NCBI RefSeq assembly: GCF_040797425.1
Contig: NZ_JBFNEH010000022.1
Span: forward strand, 1-53,258
Length of the DNA: 53,258 bases
Direction: 5' to 3'
From: Symbiobacterium sp040797425
GTDB lineage: Bacteria; Bacillota; Sulfobacillia; Symbiobacteriales; Symbiobacteriaceae
The notes beneath the pieces were generated by a model. It saw only the letters and a list, made by a program, of their open reading frames with translations, did no database searches and was not told where the DNA came from. Both the position numbers and the translations under genes were made by a program. Shown piece by piece: positions 9,194 to 18,637 of this stretch (its first letter is position 1; every line of letters starts with the position of its first letter).

Positions 9194-11602
9194 GTGGCCC
9201 AGAAACGCTCGGAGCAGCTGCTGAGCCTGCCCTTGCTGCCGCTCAAGGGGCAGATCGTCTTCCCGACCATGATCGTTCCGCTCGAGGTCGGCCGCGAGAA
9301 GTCCATGCGTGCGGTGGAGCAGGCGATGAACGAGGGCCGGCGGATGGTCCTCGCGATGCAGAAAGACGCCAAGAACGAGACGCCGACGCCCGACGACATC
9401 TACCTGGTGGGCACGCTTGTGGAGATCAAGCAGGTGGTCAAGGTTCCCGGCGGTACGTTCAAGGTCGTGTTCGAGGGCCTTTCCCGGGCGCGCATCGACC
9501 ACTACGTCTTCGAAGATCCCTACTTCCGGGTGGCCGTGGTTGAGGTGCCCGACGAGGTCAGCCGGAGCGCAGAGGCCGAAGTGCTGATGCGCATGGTGAT
9601 AAACCAGTATGAGCGATATGTGAAGTCCTCCAAGAAGGTGCCGCCGGAGTCGCTGGTGACGGCGGTCCAGATCGAGGAACCCGGCCGGCTGGCGGACACG
9701 GTGGCGGCTTACCTCACGACCCTGGACCTGAAGGACAAGCAGGCCGTGCTCGAGGCCTTCGACGTGGTGGAGCGGCTCGAGCGCGTCTCCGACATCCTCA
9801 CCCGCGAGATGGAGGTCCTGGACCTCGAGCGGAAGATCAACGTGCGCGTGCGCAAGCAGATGGAGAAGTCGCAGCGCGAGTACTACCTGCGCGAGCAGAT
9901 CAAGGCCATCCAGAAGGAGCTGGGCGAGCGCGACGACCGGGGCACCGAGGCGGAGATCTTCCGGCAGAAAATCGAGGAGCTGGGCCTGCCCGACGAGGTG
10001 AAGGAGAAGGCCCTCCGCGAGGTCGACCGGCTCGAGAAGATGCCTCCCATGGCCGCCGAGGCCGTGGTGGTGCGCAACTACCTCGAGTGGATCACCAGCC
10101 TGCCCTGGTCCGTCACCACCGAGGACCAGGTGGACCTGAAGAAGGCAGAGGAGATTCTCGAGAGCGAGCACTACGGCCTGAAGAAGCCGAAGGACCGCAT
10201 CCTCGAGTACCTGGCCGTGCGCAAGCTGGTTTCCAAGATGAAGGGACCCATCCTCTGCCTGGCGGGACCGCCGGGCGTGGGCAAGACCTCCCTGGCCAAG
10301 AGCGTGGCCAACGCCCTGGGCCGCAAGTTCGTGCGAATGTCCCTGGGCGGCGTGCGCGACGAAGCCGAGATCCGGGGCCACCGGCGCACGTACGTGGGGG
10401 CGCTGCCCGGCCGCATCATCCAGGGTATGCGGCAGGCGGGCACGCGCAACCCGGTCTTCCTCCTGGACGAGATCGACAAGATGTCCTCCGACTTCCGGGG
10501 CGACCCCGCCTCGGCGCTCCTGGAGGTGCTCGATCCGGAGCAGAACCACGCCTTCGTGGACCACTACATGGAGGTTCCCTTCGACCTCTCCGACGTGCTC
10601 TTCATCACCACGGCCAACGTGGTCTGGAACATCCCCCGTCCGCTGCTCGACCGCATGGAACTGATCCAGCTTTCGGGCTATACCGAGGACGAGAAGGTGG
10701 AGATCGCCAAGCGGCACCTCCTGCCCAAGCAACGGCGTGACCACGGTCTCACCGAGGAGAACCTGGAGGTCTCCGAAAACGTGCTCCGCACCATCGTGCG
10801 GGAGTACACCCGGGAGGCCGGCGTGCGCAACCTGGAGCGGCAGCTGGCCACCATCTGCCGGAAGGTGGCCAGGGAGATCGCCACGGGCGATGCGCAGACG
10901 GTGCGGGTGACCACGCAGAACCTCCACTCCTTCCTGGGTGCCCCGCGCTACCAGTGGGGCCGCCGGGAGAAGGAGGACCAGGTCGGCGTGGCCACCGGGA
11001 TGGTCTACACCGAGGTGGGCGGTGACATCCTGCCCATCGAGGTCTCGCTGATGAAGGGCAAGGGCCAGCTGATCCTCACCGGGAAGCTGGGCGAGGTGAT
11101 GAAGGAGTCGGCCCAGGCGGGGCTCTCCTACATCCGCAGCCGGGCCCGCGACCTGGGGCTGGATGAGGACTTCCACTCGCAGTACGACATCCACATCCAC
11201 GTGCCCGAGGGCGCGGTGCCGAAGGAAGGGCCGTCGGCCGGCATCGCCATGGCCACGGCCGTGGTCTCGGCGCTCACGCGGCGGCCGGTGCGGGCCGACG
11301 TGGCCATGACCGGCGAGATCACCCTGCGGGGGCGGGTGCTGCCCATTGGCGGCGTGAAGGAGAAGCTGCTCGGCGCCCACCGGGCCGGCATCACACACAT
11401 CATCCTGCCGCGGGAGAATGAGAAGGATCTGGAGGAGGTCCCCGGCAACGTGCGCAAGAAGCTGCAGGTGCACCTGGTGGACCACATGGACGAGGTGCTG
11501 CGGCTGGCCCTGCTGGACGTGAAGGAGGGCGAGGAGCAGATCCTCCCGCCGCCCGACGCGCTGGGCATGGAGGACGCACATCCGAACAGCCCCGTGGTGT
11601 AA
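9194..11602 (+). CDS. lon: ATP-dependent protease La (LonA)
   Basis: A cytosolic AAA+ serine protease for misfolded and regulatory proteins. The 802-residue protein has the full architecture: N-terminal LAN domain (about 9-205), coiled segment, AAA+ (Walker A GPPGVGKT at 358-365, Walker B VFLLDE at 421-426) and protease domain with Ser681 in GPSAG and Lys722 in VKEK, matching the E. coli dyad spacing. GTG 9194 is chosen because AGGAGG ends 8 bases before it; a GTG at 9185 overlaps that ribosome binding site. A possible -10 (TATGAT at 9150-9155) lies close upstream. engB follows after a terminator-like hairpin. Confidence 0.96.
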   Translation: MAQKRSEQLLSLPLLPLKGQIVFPTMIVPLEVGREKSMRAVEQAMNEGRRMVLAMQKDAKNETPTPDDIYLVGTLVEIKQVVKVPGGTFKVVFEGLSRARIDHYVFEDPYFRVAVVEVPDEVSRSAEAEVLMRMVINQYERYVKSSKKVPPESLVTAVQIEEPGRLADTVAAYLTTLDLKDKQAVLEAFDVVERLERVSDILTREMEVLDLERKINVRVRKQMEKSQREYYLREQIKAIQKELGERDDRGTEAEIFRQKIEELGLPDEVKEKALREVDRLEKMPPMAAEAVVVRNYLEWITSLPWSVTTEDQVDLKKAEEILESEHYGLKKPKDRILEYLAVRKLVSKMKGPILCLAGPPGVGKTSLAKSVANALGRKFVRMSLGGVRDEAEIRGHRRTYVGALPGRIIQGMRQAGTRNPVFLLDEIDKMSSDFRGDPASALLEVLDPEQNHAFVDHYMEVPFDLSDVLFITTANVVWNIPRPLLDRMELIQLSGYTEDEKVEIAKRHLLPKQRRDHGLTEENLEVSENVLRTIVREYTREAGVRNLERQLATICRKVAREIATGDAQTVRVTTQNLHSFLGAPRYQWGRREKEDQVGVATGMVYTEVGGDILPIEVSLMKGKGQLILTGKLGEVMKESAQAGLSYIRSRARDLGLDEDFHSQYDIHIHVPEGAVPKEGPSAGIAMATAVVSALTRRPVRADVAMTGEITLRGRVLPIGGVKEKLLGAHRAGITHIILPRENEKDLEEVPGNVRKKLQVHLVDHMDEVLRLALLDVKEGEEQILPPPDALGMEDAHPNSPVV

Positions 11603-11608
11603 GAAGAG

Positions 11609-11642
11609 GCGGGAGGAACCGCGGCGTTCCTCCCGCTCCTTT
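11609..11642 (+). terminator. Hairpin between lonA and engB
   Basis: A perfect 11-bp stem (11609-11619 with 11626-11636) followed by TCCTTTG, 7 bases after the lonA stop. The T run is modest, so some readthrough into engB is likely. Confidence 0.75.
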
Positions 11643-11673
11643 GCGCTGATGGGGGCTCGCAAGGAGGGTTAGC

Positions 11674-12279
11674 GTGGCTGTCTTCGCTGAGTTTGTGCTG
11701 AGCGCCGCGTCGCCGGGGCAGTTTCCTGCGGACGGTCTGCCCGAGATCGCGCTGGTCGGCCGGTCCAACGTGGGTAAGTCGTCGCTCATCAACACCCTGG
11801 CGCAGAACCGCAAGCTGGCCCGCACGTCCAACACCCCGGGCCGCACGCAGACGCTCAACTACTACCGCATCTGGCCCGAGGGGAGGCAACGGGGCGGTGC
11901 CTTCTACCTGGTGGACATGCCGGGGTACGGGTACGCGCGCGTATCTGAGGCGCAGCGGCGCCAGTGGGCCAGGCTGATCGAAGGCTACCTGCTCACGCGG
12001 GAGACGCTGCGCGGGGTGGTCCAGGTGGTCGACATCCGCCACCCCCCCAGCAGGGACGACATCGCGATGCGGGAATGGCTGCGCCATCACGGCCGCGCGG
12101 CGCTCTGCGTCGCCACCAAGGCGGACAAGGTGGGACGCTCGGCCTGGCCGCGGCACCTGCAGGTGATCGCGCAGGACCTCACCCTGGCCCCGGAGGTCGA
12201 GCCGCTCGTTCTCTTCTCGGCCGAGACCGGGGCGGGGCGTGATGAGGTCTGGCGCTGGATCATGACGTGTGCCCGGTAG
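11674..12279 (+). CDS. engB: Ribosome biogenesis GTPase YsxC/EngB
   Basis: A 201-residue Era-like GTPase needed for large-subunit assembly. G1 is GRSNVGKSS at 29-37, G2 lies in TPGRTQTLN, G3 is DMPGYGYA, and G4 is TKADKV. GTG 11674 follows AAGGAGGGTTAGC. engB directly downstream of lon is the usual Firmicutes order. The insert after the G2 region (EGRQRGG) is slightly longer than in Bacillus. Confidence 0.94.
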   Translation: MAVFAEFVLSAASPGQFPADGLPEIALVGRSNVGKSSLINTLAQNRKLARTSNTPGRTQTLNYYRIWPEGRQRGGAFYLVDMPGYGYARVSEAQRRQWARLIEGYLLTRETLRGVVQVVDIRHPPSRDDIAMREWLRHHGRAALCVATKADKVGRSAWPRHLQVIAQDLTLAPEVEPLVLFSAETGAGRDEVWRWIMTCAR

Positions 12280-12385
12280 GCCCGGGCCCGGACAGGCGCA
12301 TGTACTCCAATAAACTTCTTGGACATGGTACAATTAAACAGTGTTCGAAGGATCGGCAGAGTAGAGGAGTCTGGAGGAGAATAGC

Positions 12386-13888
12386 ATGCGCCTGTCCCAC
12401 CTCGTAAATCCCCTGCAGTGGAAATTCGGTATCCGGACCATCGCCACCCTCGTGACGTGGGCGTTCCTTCCGGTGGTGCTGGTCGTTTTTGTCGGGCTGC
12501 GCAGGCTCCAGGCCACCGCAGCGGCGGCGGGGTTGAGTGAGGCTCAGCTGAGCCTGCTGCAGTCGGAAGTGATCACCACCCTTCTCTGGGTTATGATCCC
12601 GGTGTTCGTCGTCGTCATCGGCGCGTCGATCCTGTTCGCCTGGGTCGTGGTCAGGCCCCTGAAACGCCTGCAGGACGCGATGGTCCGCATTGCGGCCGGC
12701 GACCTGTCGGTGACCGCCCTCCCCGTTACCAGCCGGGACGAGCTGGGGCAGGCTACGAAGGCGTTCAACACCATGGTCTCACAGCTGGCCGGCGTGGTGC
12801 GCACGATCGCTCAGGCGGCCGCCGACCTGGACGACGCGGCCCGGGGGCTCGATGAGAGCGCGCACCAGACCGGTGAGGCCACCGAGTCTTCCACCAAGGA
12901 AATCGAGGCCGTGCGGGCCATCGCGGCGAAGCAGGCTCAGTACGCCACCGACGGTGCGCAGGCCATCCGCGAGGTGGAAGAAGCGGCCACCCAGGTGGCT
13001 ACCGCCGCTCAGTCGCAGGCCGGGGAGGTCGATCGGGCCGCCAACACGGTCCGGCAGATGGCAGAAGCCATCGAGCAGGTGGCCGAGAGCGCCGGGGTCG
13101 TGGCCGAGGCCGCCAGCCGGACCCGCGAGGCTGCGGAGCAGGGCGGGCAGGCGGTGCGCCTTTCCGCCGAGGGCATGAGCCAGGTGCGCGACCGCGTGCT
13201 GGACGCGTCCAATCAGGTGCGGGAGTTGAGCCAGTCGCTGCAGCAGGTGGATGAGATCCTGCAGCTCATCACGGAAATCGCCGGCCAGACCGACCTCCTG
13301 GCCCTGAACGCGGCCATCGAGGCGGCCCGCGTCGGCGAGCACGGCAAGGGCTTCGCTGTCGTCGCCGGCGAGGTGCGCCGCCTGGCCGAGCGGGTGCGCA
13401 CGGCCGCCGGTGAGATTGCCGGCCGGGTGGAGGGCCTCCGGCAGAGCGCAGCGGCCGTCGTGGGTACGATGGAGGCCGGCACCCGGGAGGTCGAGCGGGG
13501 CGTGCAGCTCTCGGCGGAGGCCGGCGCCGCCCTGGAGCGGATCCTCGCCGCCGTGGCCGAGACCCTTAAGGAGGCGCAGTCCATCTCGGCCTCGGCCGAG
13601 GAGATCGCCGCAGCCAGCCAGGACGTGGTGAACGCCACCGTCCAGCTCTCGGCCATCGCCCAGGAGAATGCCGCCACCTCCGAGCAGATGCTGGCTAGCG
13701 CCCGGGCGGTCACCAACATCATCAGCGATCTGGAGGAGCAGTCGAAGGCCAGCCAGTCGGCCACGGAGTCGATGGCCGCCTCGGCGACGCAGGTCCGGTC
13801 CGAGGTGGAGAGGTTGGTCGGCTTGGCGGCGCGCACGGCGGAGATGGCGACCGTCCTGCGCAAGCAGGCGCAGCAGTTCCGGTTCTAG
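12386..13888 (+). CDS. Methyl-accepting chemotaxis protein
   Basis: A 500-residue chemoreceptor. It has two membrane segments (about 18-40 and 67-90) flanking an outside loop of only about 25 residues, then HAMP (about 91-143, with RPLKRLQDAM) and a long helical signalling domain whose tip QTDLLALNAAIEAAR lies near residues 303-317. The tip reads GQTDLL where most receptors have DQTNLL. With so little outside domain, it more likely senses membrane or cytoplasmic state than a ligand. ATG 12386 follows GGAGGAGAATAGC. A TACAAT at 12329-12334 may be its -10. No other chemotaxis gene is nearby. Its TAG stop shares CTAG with the convergent gene's stop. Confidence 0.92.
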   Translation: MRLSHLVNPLQWKFGIRTIATLVTWAFLPVVLVVFVGLRRLQATAAAAGLSEAQLSLLQSEVITTLLWVMIPVFVVVIGASILFAWVVVRPLKRLQDAMVRIAAGDLSVTALPVTSRDELGQATKAFNTMVSQLAGVVRTIAQAAADLDDAARGLDESAHQTGEATESSTKEIEAVRAIAAKQAQYATDGAQAIREVEEAATQVATAAQSQAGEVDRAANTVRQMAEAIEQVAESAGVVAEAASRTREAAEQGGQAVRLSAEGMSQVRDRVLDASNQVRELSQSLQQVDEILQLITEIAGQTDLLALNAAIEAARVGEHGKGFAVVAGEVRRLAERVRTAAGEIAGRVEGLRQSAAAVVGTMEAGTREVERGVQLSAEAGAALERILAAVAETLKEAQSISASAEEIAAASQDVVNATVQLSAIAQENAATSEQMLASARAVTNIISDLEEQSKASQSATESMAASATQVRSEVERLVGLAARTAEMATVLRKQAQQFRF

Positions 13889-14796
13889 GCCAGCTGGCGC
13901 CGGCGACCGACGGGCAACTCGGCCAGGAGCATGCCGGCCAGCATCAGCGCCGCCCCGGCGTATCCGCGGGGCTCCAGCACCTCGCCGGCCAGCAGGTAGG
14001 CGAACACCGCTCCCCACACGGGTTCGGCGGCGTAGATGAGCGCCGCGTGGGTGGCGGTGGTGTAGGGCTGCAGCAGGTTCTGGAGCAGGAAGGCGGCGGC
14101 TGTGGCCAGCAGGCCGCAGACCACGATGGCGGGCACGACCCACGCGGGCGGCGCCCACCAGGAGACGCCCGGCACGCCCGGGCCGAGGGAGGCCCGCTCC
14201 CACAGGTGGAGCGCCGCGGCGAGGACGCCGGACGTACCCAGCTGGATCACGGCCAGTGCGATGGGATCGTGTCGGCCGGCAAAGCGGCTGACGCCCGCGA
14301 CCTGCAGGCCGAAGGCGACGGCGCCCATGAGCACCAGCAGGTCGCCCCGGGAGGGCACCAGGCTGTCGTCCAGGGAAAGCAGGGCCAGCCCCGCCAGGGC
14401 GGTGACGACGCCGAGCCAGGCGCCCGGAGACGGCGGCTGCCGGAGCCAGATGACGGAGAGCACCGGGACGACGATCATTGAGAGACCGGTGATGAAGGCC
14501 GCCTTGGCGCTGGTGGTGTAGGCGAGGCCGAAGGTCTGGAACGCGTACCCGGCGAAGAGGAAGGCCCCCAGCAGGATTCCCGCCCACCAGGTGGATGCCG
14601 GCAGTCCGCGCAGCCGCCTCCGGAAGACGAGACCCAGCAGCGCCGTGGCCATCACGAAACGCACGGCGAGGAACCAATAAGTGGGCACGCCACCAACCGC
14701 CAGGTTGGTGGCGTTCTTGACCATCGGGAAAGTCGCCCCCCAGACGGCGGTGACTGCCAGAAGGATCAGATCGGCCTGCCACGAGTGGATGCGCAA
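13885..14796 (-). CDS. EamA/DMT-family permease
   Basis: A membrane protein of about 303 residues with ten predicted helices arranged as two EamA repeats (for example AVWGATFPMVKNA in the first and YTTATHAALIYAAEPVWGAV in the second). The drug/metabolite transporter superfamily exports amino acids, metabolites or drugs; the substrate cannot be told. TTG 14796 is preferred because GGAGG lies 10 bases upstream. Another in-frame TTG at 14805 sits only one base from that site. The gene is convergent with the chemoreceptor, overlapping it by four bases, and divergent from the acetyltransferase. Confidence 0.85.
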   Translation of the reverse strand: MRIHSWQADLILLAVTAVWGATFPMVKNATNLAVGGVPTYWFLAVRFVMATALLGLVFRRRLRGLPASTWWAGILLGAFLFAGYAFQTFGLAYTTSAKAAFITGLSMIVVPVLSVIWLRQPPSPGAWLGVVTALAGLALLSLDDSLVPSRGDLLVLMGAVAFGLQVAGVSRFAGRHDPIALAVIQLGTSGVLAAALHLWERASLGPGVPGVSWWAPPAWVVPAIVVCGLLATAAAFLLQNLLQPYTTATHAALIYAAEPVWGAVFAYLLAGEVLEPRGYAGAALMLAGMLLAELPVGRRRQLA

Positions 14797-14991
14797 CCTG
14801 GTCAATCCTCCATTACACTGGATAGTTATCGTTCATATTAGCAAATACCGCGGTCCCAGTCCATCGACCGCAGCACGGCAGCCGGGCGCCACAGCACATT
14901 TTCCCTGGAGGGAGGCCGCCGTCGCCTGTCGAAGACCTGTGCCCTGAGACACCGAAACAGTTTAGATAGCAAGGGCGTGCGACAAACACCG

Positions 14992-15546
14992 ATGGCGACG
15001 ACGGACGGCTACCTGCCGGGTCCGTCCGCGGTGCGGCTGAGGCCCGTGGAGGCGGATGACCTGAGCCTGCTGCGCCGCTGGGACGAGGACCCGGTCATCG
15101 CGGCCCTGATGGGCAGGCGATTCGTGAACGTGGACCCCGCCGACTGGCTGCGCAACCTGCGTGGTGATCGGTCCGGCCGGATGTGGATGATCGAGTGGCA
15201 GGGCCAGCCGGTGGGGGAGGTGGAACTGGCGCAGGCCAACTACCGGGCGCGCACGGCAGAGATCCGCATCTGCGTGGGCGAGCGGGAGCTGTGGGGAAAG
15301 GGGATCGGCACGGCGGCGATGGCGTGCTCGCTGGACCACGCCTTCGGCCCGATGGCGCTGGAGATTGTCTACCTGCGTGTCTTCGCCACCAACCAGCGGG
15401 CGATCCGCCTGTACGAGCGGCTGGGGTTCCGCCCGGAAGGCGTGCTGGCGCCGAGCCGCCGGAGAGGTGACCCGGCCCCGGTCGTGCTGATGAAGCTTAC
15501 CCGCCGGTGCTGGCAGCAGCGCCGCGAGCAGATCCTGGCTGGCTGA
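14992..15546 (+). CDS. GNAT-family N-acetyltransferase (RimJ/RimL-like)
   Basis: A cytoplasmic acetyl-CoA-dependent transferase of about 184 residues. The central part has the GNAT motif A region GERELWGKGIGTAAMA, and the C-terminal YLRVFATNQRAIRLYERLGFRPEG is the classical RimJ/RimL-type signature. The substrate is unknown. The start is uncertain: ATG 14992 has no close Shine-Dalgarno, while GTG 14977 lies only one base from AAGGG. About 195 bases separate it from the divergent transporter. Confidence 0.85.
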   Translation: MATTDGYLPGPSAVRLRPVEADDLSLLRRWDEDPVIAALMGRRFVNVDPADWLRNLRGDRSGRMWMIEWQGQPVGEVELAQANYRARTAEIRICVGERELWGKGIGTAAMACSLDHAFGPMALEIVYLRVFATNQRAIRLYERLGFRPEGVLAPSRRRGDPAPVVLMKLTRRCWQQRREQILAG

Positions 15547-15566
15547 GCCGCCCCGGGCGAACGGAG

Positions 15567-15595
15567 TTGACAAGCGCTCCGCACAAACATATCAT
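15567..15595 (+). promoter_or_regulatory. Promoter of the valS T-box transcript
   Basis: A perfect TTGACA (15567-15572), a 17-base spacer and TATCAT (15590-15595), just upstream of the T-box leader. It is one of the best sigma-A type promoters in the window. Confidence 0.85.
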
Positions 15596-15624
15596 GGGCG
15601 TGTACCCACTGCTACCAGGCAAAG

Positions 15625-15882
15625 GCATTGACGCGGAGGAGTAACCGGCAGACCGCCCCCAGCGAGGGAACCCCGTCGGGTGCAAGGGTTCCCGGGTCAG
15701 GTTCCGGTGAAGTCGCCGCCGAAGCCGCATCCCCGAACCGGGCCGGGTGTCATCCCCGCCCGCTCAAGGGATGCCGGGTCCAGCCCGTTACAGCGCAAGA
15801 GCGCCCCCGCGTGCGGGGGAAGTAAGGTGGTACCGCGAGCCCCGGCTCGTCCTTATGGGACGGGCCGGGGCCTTTCACTTTG
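15625..15882 (+). promoter_or_regulatory. T-box riboswitch controlling valS
   Basis: A leader that senses uncharged tRNA and permits transcription of the synthetase gene. It has a stem I with a GA-type motif (GAGGAGTAA near 15636), a distal-arm GGTGCAAGGG segment, and the T-box sequence AAGGTGGTACCGCG at 15824-15837. A strong terminator follows (15839-15852 with 15858-15871, then CTTTCACTTT), mutually exclusive with the antiterminator. The likely specifier is the valine codon GTC at 15749-15751. The T-box itself is certain; the exact specifier position is inference. Confidence 0.93.
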
Positions 15883-15897
15883 AGGAGGGAGATTTGG

Positions 15898-18633
15898 ATG
15901 TCCAACCCGCAGACACCGGCCGCCGGCGAGTTGTCGCCGCGGTACGACCCCAAACAGGTGGAAGATGAGTACTACCGGTACTGGGAGGAGGGCGGTTTCT
16001 ACCACGCACCGGTCGTGGAGGGGAGGCGGCCGTTCACCATCGTCATCCCGCCGCCCAACGTCACGGGCACCCTGCACCTGGGCCACGCCCTCAACAACAC
16101 CATGATCGACATCTCCATCCGCTGGAAGCGGATGCAGGGGTACCCCACCCTGTACCTGCCCGGCACCGACCACGCCGGACTGGCCACGCAGATCCGGGTG
16201 GAGGAGGACCTGCGCAAGTCCGGGGGCCCCACCCGGCATGAGCTGGGCCGCGACGCCTTCGTGGCGAAGGTCTGGGACTGGAAGGAGCGGTACCACAACA
16301 CCATCGTCACCCAGCTGCGCAAACTGGGCGTGTCGGTGGACTGGGACCGCGAGGCCTTCACCATGGACGAGCGGCTCTCCCGGGCGGTGCGCGCTTTCTT
16401 CGTGCAGCTCTACAAGAAGGGGCTGATCTACCAGGGTACCCGCATCACCCACTGGTGCCCGAAGGACCAGACCGCGCTTTCGGACATCGAGGTGGACTAC
16501 CAGGAGCAGAACGGCCACATGTGGTACTTCCGCTACCCGCTGGCGGACGGCAGCGGCCACATCGTGGTCGCCACCACCCGGCCCGAGACGATGCTGGGCG
16601 ACACCGCCGTGGCCGTGAACCCCGACGACGAGCGCTACCAGCACCTGGTGGGCAAGATGCTGCGGCACCCGGCCACCGGGCGTGAGATCCCCATCATCGC
16701 CGACAGCTACGTGGACAAGGAGTTCGGCACCGGCTGCGTCAAGATCACCCCCTTCCACGACCCCAACGACTTCGAGATCGGCCTGCGCCACGGCCTCGAG
16801 ATGCCGCAGGTGATCGGCCCCCGGGGCGAGATGACCGAGGCCGCCGGCAAGTACGCGGGGCTCGACCGCTACGAGTGTCGGAAGCGCATCGTGGCCGACG
16901 CCGAGGCCGAGGGCTGGCTGGTAAAGGTGGAGGATCACCGTCACGCGGTGGGCTGCTGCGCCCGGTGCGGCACCGTCATCGAGCCGCTGATCTCCCGCCA
17001 GTGGTACGTGAAGATGAAGCCCCTCGCCGAACCCGCGATCCGCGCGGTGGAGAGCGGCGCGATCAAGATCGTGCCCGAGCGGTTTACCAAGGTCTACCTG
17101 CACTGGATGGAGAACATCCAGGACTGGTGCATTTCACGGCAGATCTGGTGGGGCCACCGCATCCCGGTCTGGTACTGCGACGACTGCGGCCACCTCACGG
17201 TGGCGGAGACCGACCCCACCCAGTGTGAAAAGTGCGGCTCGTCCCACATCCACCAGGACGAGGACGCCCTGGACACCTGGTTCTCGTCGGCCCTGTGGCC
17301 CTTCTCCACGCTGGGCTGGCCCGACGAGACGAAGGATCTGGCCTACTTCTTCCCCACCGACGTGCTGATCACGGGGTACGACATCCTGTTCTTCTGGGTC
17401 GCCCGGATGATCTTCAGCAGCCTCGAGCTCACGGGGAAGATTCCGTTCCACACGGTGGTGCTGCACGGCCTGGTCCGCGATGCCCAGGGGCGGAAGATGT
17501 CCAAGTCGCTGGGCAACGGCGTCGATCCGATTGATGTGATCAACCAGTACGGCACCGATGCGCTCCGGTTCATGCTGGTGACCGGCTCCAGCCCCGGCAA
17601 CGACATCCGCTTCCACACCGAGCGGGTGGAGAACGCCCGGAACTTCGCCAACAAGCTCTGGAACGCCAGTCGGTTCGTGCTGATGAACCTGGCCGACTGG
17701 GATCCGCACGCCGACCGGTCCGGCCTCCAGTATGACATCGCCGACCGCTGGATCCGCCACCGCTTCAACGCGGCCGCACGGGCGGTGAACGAGCTTCTGG
17801 GCGAGTACCAGTACGGCGAGGCGGCCCGCACGATCTACGACTTCATCTGGAGCGAGTTCTGCGACTGGTACATCGAGCTGGTGAAGCCCCGGCTCTACAG
17901 CAAGGAGGACCCGACCCGGGCGGCGGCGCAGGAGACCCTCGCCCTCGTGCTCGAGGCCACGCTGCGGCTGCTCCACCCGTTCATGCCCTACATCACCGAG
18001 GCGATCTGGCAGCGGCTGCCGCTCCAGACGCAGCCCGTGGAGATCGCGTCCGAAATCGCCCGCCAGGCCGGCAAGGCGGCGCTGGGCCCGTCCATCTCCA
18101 TCACCTCCTACCCGACTCCGCTGGAGGCCTGGGAGGACGCCGAGGCCGCAGCCCGCATGCAGCTCATCATCGACGCGATCCGGGCCCTGCGCTCGATCCG
18201 GGCCGAGTTCCGCCTGGGCGAGCACACGAAGATCGACGCCATCCTCATGGCCACATCGCCCGAGTCGCAGGCCATCCTGGAGGAGGGGCGCGCCTTCATC
18301 GCCAACCTGGCCAAGACGGCTGCGCTCACCATCCAGCCCGTGGCCGAGGAGAAGCCGCACCACGCCGCGACGGCGGTGCTGGCCGGCGCCGAGGTCTACG
18401 TCCCCGTCGGCGGCCTGATCGACGTGCCAAAGGAAATCGAGCGCATCACCAAGGAGCTGAAGACCACCGAGGCGGACCTCACCAAGCTGCAGAACAAGCT
18501 GAGCAACCCCGGCTTCCTGGCCAAGGCCCGGCCCGAGATCGTCGAGAAGACGCGGGAGGAGGCGGCCGCCCTGGCTGAGGTGAAGGCCGCCCTGGAGGCC
18601 CGCCTCGAGTTCCTGCACAAGCTGGAGGCGTAA
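15898..18633 (+). CDS. valS: Valyl-tRNA synthetase
   Basis: A class Ia synthetase charging tRNA-Val. The 911-residue protein has the HIGH-type motif HLGH in PPPNVTGTLHLGHALNN (about 41-57), a CP1 editing domain (ATTRPETMLGDTAVAV), zinc-knuckle cysteines (CCARC, and CDDC/CEKC), KMSKS in RKMSKSLGNG (about residue 535), an anticodon-binding helical domain and the ValS C-terminal coiled coil (last 70 residues). ATG 15898 follows GAGGAGGG; TTG 15880 overlaps the terminator tail. Control is by the upstream T-box. folC starts four bases after the stop. Confidence 0.97.
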   Translation: MSNPQTPAAGELSPRYDPKQVEDEYYRYWEEGGFYHAPVVEGRRPFTIVIPPPNVTGTLHLGHALNNTMIDISIRWKRMQGYPTLYLPGTDHAGLATQIRVEEDLRKSGGPTRHELGRDAFVAKVWDWKERYHNTIVTQLRKLGVSVDWDREAFTMDERLSRAVRAFFVQLYKKGLIYQGTRITHWCPKDQTALSDIEVDYQEQNGHMWYFRYPLADGSGHIVVATTRPETMLGDTAVAVNPDDERYQHLVGKMLRHPATGREIPIIADSYVDKEFGTGCVKITPFHDPNDFEIGLRHGLEMPQVIGPRGEMTEAAGKYAGLDRYECRKRIVADAEAEGWLVKVEDHRHAVGCCARCGTVIEPLISRQWYVKMKPLAEPAIRAVESGAIKIVPERFTKVYLHWMENIQDWCISRQIWWGHRIPVWYCDDCGHLTVAETDPTQCEKCGSSHIHQDEDALDTWFSSALWPFSTLGWPDETKDLAYFFPTDVLITGYDILFFWVARMIFSSLELTGKIPFHTVVLHGLVRDAQGRKMSKSLGNGVDPIDVINQYGTDALRFMLVTGSSPGNDIRFHTERVENARNFANKLWNASRFVLMNLADWDPHADRSGLQYDIADRWIRHRFNAAARAVNELLGEYQYGEAARTIYDFIWSEFCDWYIELVKPRLYSKEDPTRAAAQETLALVLEATLRLLHPFMPYITEAIWQRLPLQTQPVEIASEIARQAGKAALGPSISITSYPTPLEAWEDAEAAARMQLIIDAIRALRSIRAEFRLGEHTKIDAILMATSPESQAILEEGRAFIANLAKTAALTIQPVAEEKPHHAATAVLAGAEVYVPVGGLIDVPKEIERITKELKTTEADLTKLQNKLSNPGFLAKARPEIVEKTREEAAALAEVKAALEARLEFLHKLEA

Positions 18634-18637
18634 CGCG

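Noticed and set aside
7157..11662. A 1501-codon open frame on the reverse strand opposite lonB and lonA
   Set aside because: It is exactly antisense to two well-identified genes, has low-complexity His/Leu/Gly composition and no ribosome binding site; it arises from high GC codon bias.
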